Source of the DNA: Volutella citrinella
Taxonomy: Eukaryota; Ascomycota; Sordariomycetes; Hypocreales; Nectriaceae
Length of the DNA: 64,000 nucleotides
Direction: 5' to 3'
NCBI GenBank assembly: GCA_034401135.1
Contig: JAWZSP010000007.1
Span: forward strand, 372,001-436,000
Of this stretch, positions 22,563 through 34,700 are shown in pieces. The position numbers and the translations under genes were made by a program. Position 1 is the stretch's first letter, and each line of letters starts with the position of its first letter. The notes beneath the pieces are model-generated. The model saw only the letters and a list, made by a program, of their open reading frames with translations, was not told where the DNA came from and did not search any database.

Positions 22563-24599
22563 TTACCTGTGCCTCGTCGTTCCCTGGCTCCCCTCGTCGG
22601 GCCCGACGGCGGCCGCAGCGGCGACAGAATCAGGAGGGGCATCACCGTCGACGGCGAGCAGGGGTTCGCGCTCAGGGCTTCGCTTCTTGTCTCCGCTAGT
22701 CTGGGGCGTGGCCATGCCGTACGAGGCGATGGTCCAGACACCCCAGATGCCGACTGCCGTGCAGGCGGCAAAGGCAATGATGCCGACCCACGTGAATCTT
22801 GGGAAGGGTTAGATGTAGTCAATGATGGCTTGTGATAAAAAGACTTACCCGGCAGGCAGAGGCGGGGGCGGGGCATTCTGGCCAGAAAGGTCAAGAAGGT
22901 CGCGGGTGTGGCCAGCGGCGTTGCCCTTGGCGGGGATGTTGCCGGCGGCGCATGCGTCGAGGTGGTCCTGGGGAATCTTTATCGTCTTCTGCAGCTCCAG
23001 GGGAGACTCGACAAAGGTGGCGATCAGGCCGGAAGTGACGTGCCACTCAATATGACAGTGGAACAGCCAAACACCTGCTCAGCTAGTTAGTATCGCATCA
23101 GATTATAATGAAACGCCAAAGCTTGCCTGGGTTATCGGCCTTGAAGCGCAGTACGGCGTTTCCGTTTCCTTGGACGACAATGGTGTCTCGTCGCATAGGA
23201 GTGTCGGGGTAATCGGCCTCAGTCTCGTTGAACGGACCGGCGTCGTCGTCGCTGCGGTGCACGACCTGGAAGTCGTGGCCGTGGAGGTGGAAGGGGTGGC
23301 GGCCGTCGTCAAAGTTGTTGACGACAATCTGCACAATCTCGTCCTTGTCAAGAACGAAGCTCTGGGTGTAAGTGCCGTAGACTTGGGCGTTGGTGGCCAG
23401 CTCGCCGCTGGTCAGGGCCGTGTACAGGCTGGGCACCTTGGGGGGCCGGTAGGTGATGTCGTTGAAGAAGGCGTAGTTGGCGCCGTCGCGCAGGTTGTCC
23501 ATCTTGACGTCGAGCTTGACGGTGTGGTCGGGCTCGGGGAGCAGCGACATCTCATCGTAGGGTACCAGATCGACGTCGTCAAAGGGCGCAAAGTCGGCGA
23601 CGACGGCGGGCTTGGGCAGGGCCTTAGCCTCGTCGTAGACCAGCCAGCCGGTGACGTTCCAGTCCAGGTCGTCGGGGAGGACGTCGAACAGGTCCGTGTC
23701 CATGCTGGCCATGATGGGGAAGTTGGCGCCCTTGTCGGCCTTCGTAGTGACGAGGACACTATAGCGCTGAGCGGCGGAGAGGTAGATGGTGTTGGTCCTT
23801 GCGGGCTTAGTGTAGACGCCGTCAACCTCGACAATGGACATTTCGTGGCCCTCGATCCACACGTACTGTCCGGCAAAGGCACCCATGTTGATGAAGCGGA
23901 TGAGGTACGTATTGTCAGTCTTGACGGGCACCTTGAGGTTCTGTGTCTCATTCATGAGGGCCGCCTGAGGGACGGGCTCAGCACCAGTCGGGTTACCCTT
24001 GCGCATGAACTCGGGGATGAGAACCTGCATCTCATCATGGTACCAGTCAGAGAGGGAGACGATCAGCTCCTCATCGTACTTGCCCTTGAAGGGCGACTTG
24101 GGGTCGTGGATGATCATGGGTCCACGGAGGCCATCGGGATACTGGCTCTCGGTGTGAGAGTGGTACCAGTACGAGCCCGGCTGAGTGACCTATAGACGAG
24201 GATTAGTCCATGAGGCGCTCTCACCAAAAATGAGCTGCAGCAATGAGTGCATACCTTGAACTCATAGTGAAACGACGATCCCGGAGGAATGGGGCACTGG
24301 GAAACCTGGGAGGGGCCGTCCATGTGTGTGCTGCCATTCATAAAGAGGCCGTGGAAGTGCAGCGAGGTGGACTGGTTGCCGAGGTTGTTGTGGGCATCGA
24401 TGACGATGGTGTCACCCACGTTGGCCTCGATGATGGGAATGGGCCACTGGCCGTTGATGCCAATCGTGGGACGCTCAAAAGCGCCGTCAGGATTTGCGCG
24501 CACCCATCCGATAGAGAAGTCGTAGGAGACTGTGGCAGCGAGGGCGGGCGCCAGCAGGGCAGCCGTGGCCGTGGCCCAGGTGAGGCCGTTGGAGAGCAT
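22563..24599 (-). CDS. fet3: Fet3-type multicopper ferroxidase
   Basis: Cell-surface multicopper oxidase that oxidises Fe(II) for transfer to the Ftr1 permease in reductive iron uptake. Exons 24599-24255, 24189-23127, 23074-22849 and 22797-22563 give 622 aa. Residues 1-21 form a signal peptide. Copper-binding blocks are HFHGLF (81-86), YWYHSHTES (122-130), [10 protein letters not shown] (about 413) and [11 protein letters not shown] (472-482). A single C-terminal transmembrane helix starts near residue 546 ([20 protein letters not shown]), followed by a short cytosolic tail, as in Fet3 rather than laccases. The second intron has a GC donor (CCAG/GCAAGC) and an ACTAAC branch. It is divergent from ftr1, the classic arrangement for coordinated expression. 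Confidence 0.95.
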
Positions 24600-26495
24600 C
24601 TCGAAGCCGTCGCAGCCGTGTGAGCTGTGGTGGCGGGACGGAATGGAGGGTGGATGGGATATCTCGGAGAAAAAGAAATCTCACCGGAGCATCCAAGGCT
24701 CAATCAGAGTAGTTCAGGGTCCGTCGCGGCAAGGCCCAGCCAGGCGACGTAACAGAAGAGAGTGCTATGCAATGCTGTGCAGCGTATGCAACGGCGACGG
24801 CAACAGCAACGAACAATACGGACGCGCACCGGTCTCCGAACCGAGATGGAGGGGGGATGGGATGTGGTGGAGGGTACAGACGTCAGACAGACAGACGGGA
24901 TCTGCTGTGCGCGTGCGGGCAGGCGGCGTCGGGACGGGGCACGGCAGGTACAGGGTGTGCGGGTCCCAGCGGCTGCGAGTGGCTGGCCGAGGTCACTGGT
25001 GGATGGATGGGGATGGGGATGGGGAATCAGACGAGCATCAGGAGGTTGAATGCGTCGTCTGCACCTCTGTGTCTGTGTCTTGTCTTCGGGTCGGATCGCG
25101 CACGACGGCAGGAGCTAAAAAGCTCGAAAAATCAGAGGGCCCCAGTGGCCAGACATGGTTGGTGCCACAGCCTAACGACGAGAGCCGATCTTATCAATCA
25201 GATTACACCGACGTCGGACCACAGGCTGCGGTGGAAGCCTCAGGGAGCAGTAGCGGTCCGTCTTTTCAGATGCAGTCAGGCCAAAGAAGGTGCTGATCAG
25301 CCCCGAAGCCCTCTCAAGCTCCAGCTCCGAGGGGTTTCGCACTGTCGCTTGACAAATGCAGGCTGGGGGGCCCTGTACCGACCCCGTACTGACCCTGGGT
25401 GTGCTGCACTCCGCCTCACTCCGGTAGTCGCCAGGCGCTTTAGCGGCGAACCGGTCCTGTGGAAGCCAGGCGCGTGTGCGTCGGCGATAATCAAATGATG
25501 TGCAGGCGGGAATGTACTGTACTCACAGTATGGGTGCTCTGGTTCGCCCACACTATCAATTGTACTGTGCTGCTGTTCGTTTGCGCTTAAGCTTTTCGCA
25601 ACCCGGAACTGACTAGAGGACTGTTTATTTCCGAATCGACCAATCCATGCCACAGCCAGCACACAGCCAGATGCAGTGCCATTCCTGAAACCACAGCCAG
25701 CCAAGAATCCCTGGGCGCCGGCGTCGCTCAACTCGAAGAAAAAAAACCACGCGACCACGTCAGGCGACGTAGCGCCGCCGATGATTCGACGGCCGCGACA
25801 GCCGCCGCAAGATCACCCAGCACCAAGTGGGCGCCCGTGGGCAGTGGCTCCAGTTTCTGTGCCGCCCTCGGACGACCTCGGCCGAAGGAGGGCCTAAGTT
25901 GACCTCTATAGTACTAGCGAATCCCCCAGGGAGCAGCTTCACAAGCAGCGTAGCACTCCTTGTCACGCATCGCGCCAACAGAGGTCCTGTCTCACAGTGA
26001 GAAGACGGATCAAACCGGGCCCCAAGCAGAAAGCGGCCCCCCACCACCACCATCCACTGTGAGTGACGCTCACCCACGGGCCTAAGACTCGTGCTCTTGC
26101 TGGCTTTGGCTTGGCTTGGCGGCACCTTCCATGTACCGCACAGTAGCCCTGTCGGCAGGCTGTGGCACCCACACCTTGGGCCATTTTTTATCTGATCTGA
26201 TCCTTTTGATTAGACGCACACGCGCTGGCACACTCTCTGTTCTTCCAGTCCCCAGCCGCCAACCTATTGTCTGAGGTTGATAGTTTCCTAGCTGGGACAC
26301 CCAGAGCCCTGATTGCTTGTGCCACTAAGGATTATAATCTAGTCGCGCCTGCTGGGACGCCCCCATCGTCGCAGCTCCACCAGCCGGCGACGACAAGAGG
26401 GTCCGCAGTCGGTTCTTTTCCCTCACCCACCGAACTCGCCACCACCCAACTTCAATCGCCATCACAAACAGCGACGGCTCGCAACCACGGCCAAG
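24600..26495. promoter_or_regulatory. Shared divergent promoter of fet3 and ftr1
   Basis: 1.9 kb between the two start codons. Besides the SreA-type site at 26188-26196 there is a TGATAA (minus strand) at 25191-25196 and GATAA near 25480. Repeats of GGATGG occur at about 25000-25022. No additional gene is supported. Confidence 0.6.
26188..26196 (-). promoter_or_regulatory. SreA/Urbs1-type GATA element
   Basis: ATCAGATAA on the minus strand, a perfect match to ATCWGATAA, the site reported for iron-sensing GATA repressors such as SreA. It lies 300 bp upstream of the ftr1 start. In those systems the repressor shuts uptake genes when iron is plentiful. Confidence 0.6.
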
Positions 26496-27746
26496 ATGGG
26501 GCTCCAACTCTTCTCCGTCCCGGTCTTCGTCGTCGTCTTCCGAGAGACGCTCGAGACGGCCATCATCGTCTCCGTCCTGCTCGCTTTCCTCAAGCAGACA
26601 CTCGACGGGCCCCAGCGCGATGACCAGGTCTACAAGGCCCTGCGCTTCCAGGTATGAGATACCAGACAGCCCATTCACTCGCTCGCTCGCCCTGGCTCTC
26701 AATTTGTCCGTATCCGCGACTTCCCATTTACTAAACGTCTCAAGGTCTGGCTGGGAACTGCCATTGGCTTCCTCATCTGCCTCATCGGCTCCGGCATCAT
26801 CATCGGCATCTTCTACATCCTTGGCACCGACGCCTGGGCTGACCATGAGTACTACTATGAGGGCGCCTTCTCCCTCGTCTCTGCCATCGTCATCACCGCC
26901 ATGGGCGGCGGCCTGCTCCGTGTAGGTCGCATGCAGGACAAGTGGCGCGTCAAGCTCGCAAAGGCCATTGACGCCCCCGTCACCACTCACGGCGGCCAGT
27001 CGTGGTTCCTCACCTTCTTTGAGAAGTACGCCATGTTTGTCCTGCCATTCATCACCGTCCTGCGCGAGGGCATCGAGGGCATCGTCTTCGTCGCCGGTGT
27101 CTCCTTCTCCGCCCCGGTTGAGGCCGTGCCCATCCCCGTCGTCCTCGGCCTGTTCCTCGGCGGTCTTGTAGGATACGTCCTGTACAGGTGAGCATCATGA
27201 CAAGTTGCCTATAAGACGAAGCGCACGCACTAACCCGCTACAACAGGAGCGGTTCCACGGCCAAGCTCCAGTCTTTCCTGGTCGCCTCTACCTGCCTGCT
27301 CTACCTCATTGCTGCCGGTCTCTTCTCCCGAGCTGTCTGGCTGGTTGAGACGCAGCAGTGGAACAAGGTCGTTGGTGGCGACGCTGCCGAACTCGGCGAC
27401 GGCCCTGGATCCTACGACATTGACCACAGCATCTGGCACGTCAACGTAAGTCGCAACCCGCCAGGACGCAGGCCCTCTTGATGCTAACCCATATCAGTGC
27501 TGCAACCCCCAGCTCAATGGTGGCGGCGGCTGGGCCATTCTCAACGCCGTGCTGGGCTGGAACAACTCGGCAACCTACGCCTCAGTGGCCTCATACATCG
27601 GCTACTGGCTCTTCGTCATCGGCATGTTCAACCTCATGCGGTACCGCGAGGACCACGGCCGCATGCCCTGGGGCAAGAAGGAGAAGGCCGACGATGACGA
27701 GAGGCGTCTCACAGAGGAGGAGGACCTGCGCGCCGACGACAACTAG
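26496..27746 (+). CDS. ftr1: High-affinity iron permease Ftr1
   Basis: Plasma-membrane permease that takes Fe(III) from Fet3. Exons 26496-26651, 26745-27187, 27247-27445 and 27498-27746 give 348 aa. The two family REXXE iron motifs are present: RETLE at residues 16-20 in helix 1 and REGIE at 159-163 in helix 4. Seven hydrophobic segments are visible. The C-terminal tail is charged ([19 protein letters not shown]). All four exon junctions keep frame and use GT-AG. The partner ferroxidase is transcribed divergently next door, so this window encodes the whole high-affinity reductive uptake complex apart from the surface reductase. Confidence 0.96.
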
Positions 27747-28820
27747 GATGCTGCGTCGTTTGCCCTTGCTTGCACATGAATAGACCGAGGCCGAATGGCC
27801 AGACTTACGCACATACACACACCCCCAAAACTTCCCCCAAGAGGCGGATATGACAGCCTGGCATGAATATGGTCGTTGAGAGGAGGCCATCTGGGACGCG
27901 CTGCCTGCTTTGCCGATGAAAACACGCTTGGCCACAGCCAGGAACAAATTGCATAGTGGATCTTGGACATATCCCGATAGGAGTACCTGCCATTTAGAGC
28001 ATGAATACACATGAACCGTTACGCAAACGGCCAGTATGAGCACAGTCTGGGTTACTTTGCAGCCGTTTGCTTGAAACGGCTCAGCGCTTGCACACCCAAG
28101 ATACCCAAATCCACACAGCAGCAGCCTTCATACTACTGCCTCACTCCGTGGCCAGTCTTAACCGTATCACGACAAGATTGTTGTTGTTCTAGTTTCACGC
28201 AGACCTCAACAGCTCTGAATCGGCTGGGCGAGAGACGGCGGGCGTGGGAGGCTGTCCTCGCCTTCCCGCAATAAAGGACCAGCCCGCTCTTCCAGTTCCC
28301 AGTTCAGAAAAGAGGGCTCCTGGCAATTGCATCGCTACATGCACTGCACTTGTAATGTGGTGAGATTTGTATATTTGTATATCACAACCCACCATGCTCC
28401 CTGGGAGCATGGCTAAGGCCATCTGTTGTAGCATGCTTCGACTCGCACGCCCTATGAGTACAAAGACCGAGAAGTAGAAAAAAAAACGAGACAAGAGCAA
28501 GAAAACATAGGAAACGCAGGAATGCCTCTTAGCTTCGCCAGTTATGACACAAACACAAGGGAAAAAATAAGTCACTGGCCCTTTCGTAAATCACGGTTCC
28601 AACCCGGGCTTTGTTCGTTTCGACATCCTTCAAGCCCGGGACACGTTCACGATTTCTCAACCGGAGCCGCTCATGTCGTCCGCGGCCAACCAGCCGAGCT
28701 CCAGGGCCATCAAGCGTGTCGGTTGTTCTTTCATGGAGCATCTTCCCACATACATATCGGCGTTGTCTCCATCCCTCCCGACATGGCACATTTTCAACGT
28801 AAAAGCGATCTCAAGGCCGC
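27747..28820. other. Convergent intergenic between ftr1 and chromodomain gene
   Basis: About 1.07 kb with no supported gene or RNA. It contains AT-rich stretches (28360-28380, 28480-28500) suited to 3' ends. Confidence 0.5.
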
Positions 28821-30002
28821 TCAGTAGTCGTCGTCGTCAGCCCGGGCCTTCTTCCTGGGGCGGCCGGGCTTGCGGGCCAGGCCGCGCTTCTGGGATCCCT
28901 CCTTGGGCGCGGAGCCGTGCTTGGCCTCAAAGCGGCTGAGCTCGCCGGGCGCGATCTTGCGCACCTTGTCCTCTTGCTCCCACGACGACTGGCTGCGGGG
29001 GTAGCCCACCCACTGTACGAGGAACTTAGCCTTGGAGGTCCGTGACTGCGCCTCACGCTTGAGCAGCCGGAAGACGTGGAACACGTCCAGGCCCGTCGCC
29101 TCGTCACGCCCGCCGCGCTCGTCCCAGTACTTGTAGACGAGGCCCGGCGTCTGCGTCTGAAGGCTCCATTCGCTCTCCCAGGTGGTCTCGCCGATGGCCC
29201 ACTCGACCTGGATATCTACCGTGGCGTTTGTCTCGTCGACGCGGTGGCCCACGAAATCGTTAATCTCGAGCTCCTTAGACTCGCTGTCGCCGGCGGCCTT
29301 GACAGGAGTATCAATGGCGGCGGGAGCCTCGGCAGTGGAGGCGGCCTGGGCCTCGGGTTCGGGTTTAGGCTCGGCGGGCCGGTGGTTCTCCTCGTCGACG
29401 GGTCGCGGAATCTCGCGTTGGGTAGTTCGAACTTCCATCACAGGCTCTGCTGCCTTTGTCTCCTCTTCTACTGGGTGCTTCTCAGCGGAACTATCGCCCA
29501 GGGGAGGACCAAAGGCGATGGAGGTGTTGGTGGCGGGACGATTGTCTTGTGTGCCGTTGACATGGCCGTTGCGATCGGCATTGTGATTCGCACCAACGGG
29601 CTCCCTCACAAATGCATCTCGGGCGACAATCTCAGGACCGACCGACGCCTTCTTCGTCCTGGCAGGCGATTCCGGAATGTCGTAGGGGTCTGGCAGCGGG
29701 GTTTCACAGTTAGCTCCGGGGTCGCTCAACGGAACGGGTGGCTGCGATAAGCACCTGCCGTGGTCAGGGGAGGCGGCAGAGGGACCATCGTACCTGCGGG
29801 AGCAGCGGGTGGAAGCATGGCGACTGAGGATCAGAGGTCGCAGAAGCTTGGGAAACCCTCTTCTCTGGGAAGCGGGGGGAGAATGGTCGAATTGCGTCAG
29901 TGGGGAAGTGGTGATGATGTTGGAGGACGCGCTCCACTGGCGGCTGCACGCGTTGGTTAATTGCGAGGCTGGTGTTCTCGAGGGGGGGAGGAACGGCCGC
30001 AC
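28821..30002 (-). CDS. Chromodomain-like nuclear protein with AT-hook tail
   Basis: Single-exon frame of 393 codons. The first 200 residues are low-complexity, Pro/Glu/Ala-rich and probably disordered; the true start may lie inside, since the first 80 residues look like translated 5' UTR. From about residue 250, ELEINDFVGHRVDETNATVD and VEWAIGETTWESEWSLQ lead into YKYWDERGGRD. Then KFLVQWVGYPRSQSSWE near residue 325 matches a chromodomain core (aromatic cage-type W and Y, then SWE). The end, RKPGRPRKKARADDDDY, is an AT-hook-like basic motif plus acidic tip. Role is probably chromatin binding. I cannot place it among named fungal chromodomain proteins. Confidence 0.8.
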   Translation of the reverse strand: MRPFLPPSRTPASQLTNACSRQWSASSNIITTSPLTQFDHSPPASQRRGFPKLLRPLILSRHASTRCSRRYDGPSAASPDHGRCLSQPPVPLSDPGANCETPLPDPYDIPESPARTKKASVGPEIVARDAFVREPVGANHNADRNGHVNGTQDNRPATNTSIAFGPPLGDSSAEKHPVEEETKAAEPVMEVRTTQREIPRPVDEENHRPAEPKPEPEAQAASTAEAPAAIDTPVKAAGDSESKELEINDFVGHRVDETNATVDIQVEWAIGETTWESEWSLQTQTPGLVYKYWDERGGRDEATGLDVFHVFRLLKREAQSRTSKAKFLVQWVGYPRSQSSWEQEDKVRKIAPGELSRFEAKHGSAPKEGSQKRGLARKPGRPRKKARADDDDY

Positions 30003-32963
30003 CAGCCACAGCCACGCTGTGGCGCGACGGACCCTGGCCGTCAGCCGAAGGATTCAGGCTGGCTGCCAGCCGTCAGCAGCTGCCGCTTCATCTATCCTAC
30101 ATCATCTCAACGAGCCTCTTGGCCGGCAAACTTCCAGATAGCTGGCTTGGGGTGAAAAATGGGCGCCAAAAACCACCATGTCTCTACAATAGTAGTGTCC
30201 GGCGGGGCTACGAAATTGAATGGCTGATCTTCGACAAGGTGCACGGCCCATCAATTAGCTGTGTCAATGATGCCGACCACGCTGTGCAGACCAATTGCCA
30301 GAAAGCACATATGAATCCTTTGATATTGAGTTTCGATGCCACCACCCAGTAAAAAAAATAGCAAATACCTTTGGCATTTTCCTGCAGAATATCTGTAGAC
30401 GTCTCTCCTGATGACTCAAAACACACTCCTCCAACCAGGGGCTGTTGCAACTTGCACCAAGAGCGACAGGCTGCATACCGAGGACAACGGAAGCCTCAGG
30501 GCTACACCGTGAATATCCGGTCCAAAATCACTTCATTCTCGCTTCGGGGTTCTCCAATGAACTCTTGGTGATTAGTCCGATGTCCATGGGGGTCGAAACA
30601 GGGTCTGGCTGCACGGCGACATGCGCTGCCGGGCTAGATGCAGCTGAGGGGCGTGTGCAATAGTCCAAGACGCTTCATAGCACATCCAGCCAAGGGGACG
30701 TTTGTCGAGGATATAGATTTGGCCGAGGCATAGCTCAACTATTAGTAACTGTTACGTTTCTTGGCTTGCAGTTCAAGCCGAACAGGGCAGCTGAGGGCAT
30801 CGCCAGGCCATTGCCAGACCAGCATGTGGTCGAGGCACGATGGTGTGCTCGGGGCCTAGTATTGCGAATCTCAGTCCCGAACGGCCAGACAGTCAGAAAA
30901 GGGCCGTCGACTGGCCACAATGACAGGCTCCTCCTGCAGACTAGGCGAGGCGGATCACGGCAAGGCAGACGCCGGCAGATGCTATTTTCAGAAAACATCC
31001 GTTTTGATATCATCATATCCCTTGCCAACACAGACACAGAGGCCGAGACTTGGCTCGATAATCTGCAGGAGCCGAGGTTTACTGCGCAATGGGTTGATCC
31101 GTCAGGCAAGAAAAATAGCGCCACGATGCGCTGCATCAATGACAGGCGTTTACGCGCCCAGGGGGAGTGCGGAATAGCAGAGATCTGCTGTTCATGGCTT
31201 ACATCGCGGCCTGCCATTTGGATGGTGTCTTGACGCCTCCCAATCGCCACCACATTCTTCGTCAGATCATGCACACAATCAACTGCAAGACAAACACGAA
31301 AACCTGTTGTGTTCCTCGCGCAGAGTCGACGCAATTTTTGGACGAAGTGTCGCAAGACTCGGCGTAGCTATCGTATGAATCTGCAACAAATCAAGGTCGG
31401 CAGTTTGTGTTGTGCAACTGCAGATCGGCATGCAGTCCGTGCATGGTGCAGCTGGATCGACCTGCAACCACCGAGCTGGGGCTGGACCCCCCCTCCTTTT
31501 CCCCCAGCTGGGCCAAAAAGCAAATGACTTTTGGTCAGTCTTGGCTTCCTGGGGGTGGCGTACTAGCCGGTCGTTTGCAGATGATATGGAGTCCTTTGCC
31601 TCTTGGGTGGAAACGTGTGCCTCGTGGCTGATGATGCCAGGTTCGCCGCCATGACGAGACACGCACCTCCAAGCTCTAGGCAGGAGGACGGGTCATCTCG
31701 CCGAACGCACCGAACAGGAAGGTGATGAGGCAGGTCGAGAGACGATCGAAGCGGTCCAGGGGCTTTTGCAAAAGACGCAATCCCTAGTCGTGGCCAAGAC
31801 GACCAGACTAATACCAACTGTCACAAGTGAGGCTTGGGGTGCGCGGGATAGTGAGGGCCAAGGCTCGGGAGATTTGGTAACGAAAATTCCAGGGTTGCGG
31901 GCAGAGGACACCGGCCCCGTCGTATGTATGACCCCGAGGACGTAATCGTGTCAAGTGCGCATGGTGCTTGATTGCAGTCATCTCGTCGCGTGCAAAATTG
32001 TTCCAGAAGCCAGCGGGCCGCTCAACCAGAACGGTGCGGCTCAAATCGGGCAGTCAAGCGCTAAGCTCTAGGGCCCGCAGCCCGCTGGCCTGTGCCTGCC
32101 CAGTGGTGGCCCCGTCCAAAAAGCTCTGCGGCTGGCAGGTCCGTGATTGGCCGTCCGCGGGGTCGGGTGCGATCACCTCAGATCGCGTCATCGGCCTGGT
32201 CGCCTCCAAAGCCAATTCCATGACACACAGGAACCGCACCTCCAGCCTACGACAGCGCGCGACAGCTTCGCAACGCTGCGCAAAGGGCATCGCCAAGCCC
32301 CGCCGCTCCCGCTGTGCCTCGGCGGCTCATGGGAACCGCCGGCTGTGGCGAGCCGCCCGAGCAAGAGGCGTGGGCCGATTGCAAGTCATGGCAACTCCAA
32401 CCCATGGCGAGAGTGAAGTTGTCTTGGCTGTCCGGTTCCTGGGCCTGCAGAGCGGCCGATTTAGACTCGCAGCGCTAGAACCTCCCGAGCAGCGCCCCCT
32501 GGCAGACCATGCAAGCAGCCTGCAGCCACTACAACTTAGCGCACCAGTCTCGTGGTTGCAGCGCACTCTGTCGAAGCCGCATTGACGACACCACCACACA
32601 ACCGTGAAAAGCCGCCACAACGCGAACGGGATGGGTCCTTCTGGCTCGTTTCTAGATGCCCTCCCCCCTACTCACCCGGCCCCATCCCGGGATCCGCTCC
32701 CTCCTTGGCCATGGGCGTGGCTCCAGTTCGCCGTTCGATGGGGCGTTTCCAACTGATGGAGCACCCCCAGGTTGAGCCTCCCGGCGCCAGTATGCTTCCT
32801 AGTTTTTCTTACACAATCGCTGCATTTTGGCGTCTCTATAAAGATCCCCGTGGACCCAGTCCTCCTCTTTCCCCTTCTTCAGAGCAGCCTTGTCTGAGAA
32901 GAAAGCAAATCCGGGGAGACTGAGAGATCCAAGAACAATACTGTTTCGGATACCATCACCACC
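30003..32963. other. Long intergenic, permease-2 promoter side
   Basis: Nearly 3 kb without a supported gene. GC content fluctuates. Open frames on both strands are short and lack domain signatures, repeats or splice-linked partners. Confidence 0.5.
32837..32842 (+). promoter_or_regulatory. Probable TATA box of permease copy 2
   Basis: TATAAA 122 bp upstream of the ATG at 32964, followed by a CT-rich stretch typical of fungal transcription start regions. Confidence 0.5.
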
Positions 32964-34700
32964 ATGAGCCAGGAAGACTTCAAGGTCGCGGACGAGGTCC
33001 ACGGACACTCTGACACGGAAAATGGTGCGTCTTAACCACACGAATGGAAGCTGCCTCGACCCATTGGTATCGTCGACTAACATTGCTCTGTGTAGGCCGC
33101 CTCAAGGATGCCAGCGACGCCAAGCGCAAAATCGGCGTCCTCAGCGCGTCCATGTTGATCCTCAACCGAATCATCGGCACCGGCATCTTCGCCACGCCCT
33201 CGTCCATCCTCGCCCTCTCGGGCAGCCCCGGCCTGTCCCTCATCATGTGGGTTGTCGGCTCTCTGATTGCCGCCGCCGGCACAGCCGTCTACATGGTTCG
33301 TCTCACCAAACTCCAAGAACTCCCATCCATCATGACACTAACCGGCTGCAACAGGAATTCGGCACCGGCATCCCCAAGAACGGCGGCGAGAAGAACTACC
33401 TCGAGTACGTCTACCGCAAGCCCAAGTTCCTCGTCACGGGCCTCTACGCCGGCTACGTCATCCTCCTGGGCTGGGCGTCGGGCAACTCGGTCGTCTTTGG
33501 CGAGTACATCCTTCACGCGGCCAACGTCGAGGTCGACCGCTGGAACCAGCGCGGCATCGGCCTGGCCTGCATCACGGCCGCCTTCCTGATCCACGGCTGC
33601 GCGCTACAGTGGGGAATCCGCCTGCAGAACGTGCTCGGCCTCATCAAGATTGCCATCATCCTCATCATCATCCTCGGCGGCTTCATCGCCCTCGGCGGCC
33701 ACCTCAAGATTGACCACAAGCCCGACAACTTTAGCAACGCGTTCGAGGGCACCACCGGCAGCGCGTACGGCGTCGTCACTGCCTTGTACAACGTCATCTG
33801 GAGCTTCGTCGGCTACAGCAACGCAAACTACGCCCTCAGCGAGACCAAGAACCCCGTCCGCACCCTCAAGATTGCCGCCCCCGTCGCCATCATCTCCATC
33901 TCCATCCTCTACATGCTCGTCAACATTGCCTATTTTGCCGCCGTGCCCGTCGAGGAGATGCTGGCCGCCAAGCGCCTCGTCGCCGCCTCCCTGTTCCGCA
34001 ACGTCTTTGGAACCACCGCCGAGCGCGCCCTGTCCGTCTTTGTCGCCCTGTCGGCCTTTGGCAACGTCCTCAGCGTCATCTTCTCCCAGGGCCGCCTCGT
34101 CCAGGAGCTGGGCCGCGAGGGCATCCTGCCCTTTTCCCGCTTCTGGGCCAGCAACCGCCCCTTTAACGCGCCCCTGGCTGGTCTGCTCGAGCACTGGCTC
34201 ATTTGCATCATTGTCATCCTCGCCCCTCCCCCTGGCGATGCCTACAACTTCATTCTCAAGTAAGTACAAGGCATTCTGTTAATAATTTGTCGAGCATCTT
34301 CTAACCTAGGCGCAGCCTCATCTCCTACCCCCTCGCCATTGTCAACACCTTCGTCGCCGCCGGCCTCGTCCACCTATACGTCAACCGCAAGTCCTGGAAC
34401 TGGAACCCCCCGATCAGCGCCACCCTCCCCGTCGTCGTCTTCTTCATGCTCAGCAACATCTACCTCGTCATTGCTCCTTTTGTGCCTCCCGAGGATGGCC
34501 AGAACGTGTACGAGGAGCTGCCGTATTGGATCCACTGTGTTGTCGGATTCGCTGTCATCGCAGCTGGAGGCCTGTACTGGCTCGTCTGGGCTGTCATCCT
34601 GCCTAAGCTCGGCGGCTACGAGCTGGTGCGCGAGACGACTGTGGATGAGATTGACGGCTGGGAGGCCAACCACTTTGTGAGGAAGCCCCTGAGCACTTAG
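32964..34700 (+). CDS. Methionine permease-like amino-acid transporter (Mup1 family), copy 2
   Basis: Paralogue of the gene at 16443. Exons 32964-33024, 33096-33295, 33355-34259 and 34316-34700 give 516 aa. IGTGIFATPSSILALSGSPG is the helix-1 motif. NGGEKNYLEYVYRKPKFL follows helix 2, and SFVGYSNANYALSETKNPVR marks helix 6. The last intron falls within one codon of the matching intron of copy 1 (FILN-LISYP versus FIVNL-YTYP), while the first two differ, so this is an older duplication rather than a recent copy. The ATG sits in a good context (CACCATGAGC). Transport of methionine or cysteine is inferred from family. Confidence 0.94.

Noticed and set aside
23170..24195. 341-codon frame on the plus strand opposite fet3
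   Set aside because: Pure mirror of the fet3 coding strand (Val/Gly/Asp-rich), as expected from high GC third positions.
28595..28625. GGTTCCAACCC resembling a tRNA B box
   Set aside because: Lacks the purine at position 57 and there is no A box or acceptor stem around it.
33604..34269. 221-codon frame antisense to permease copy 2
   Set aside because: Shadow frame of a high-GC gene; no independent signal.
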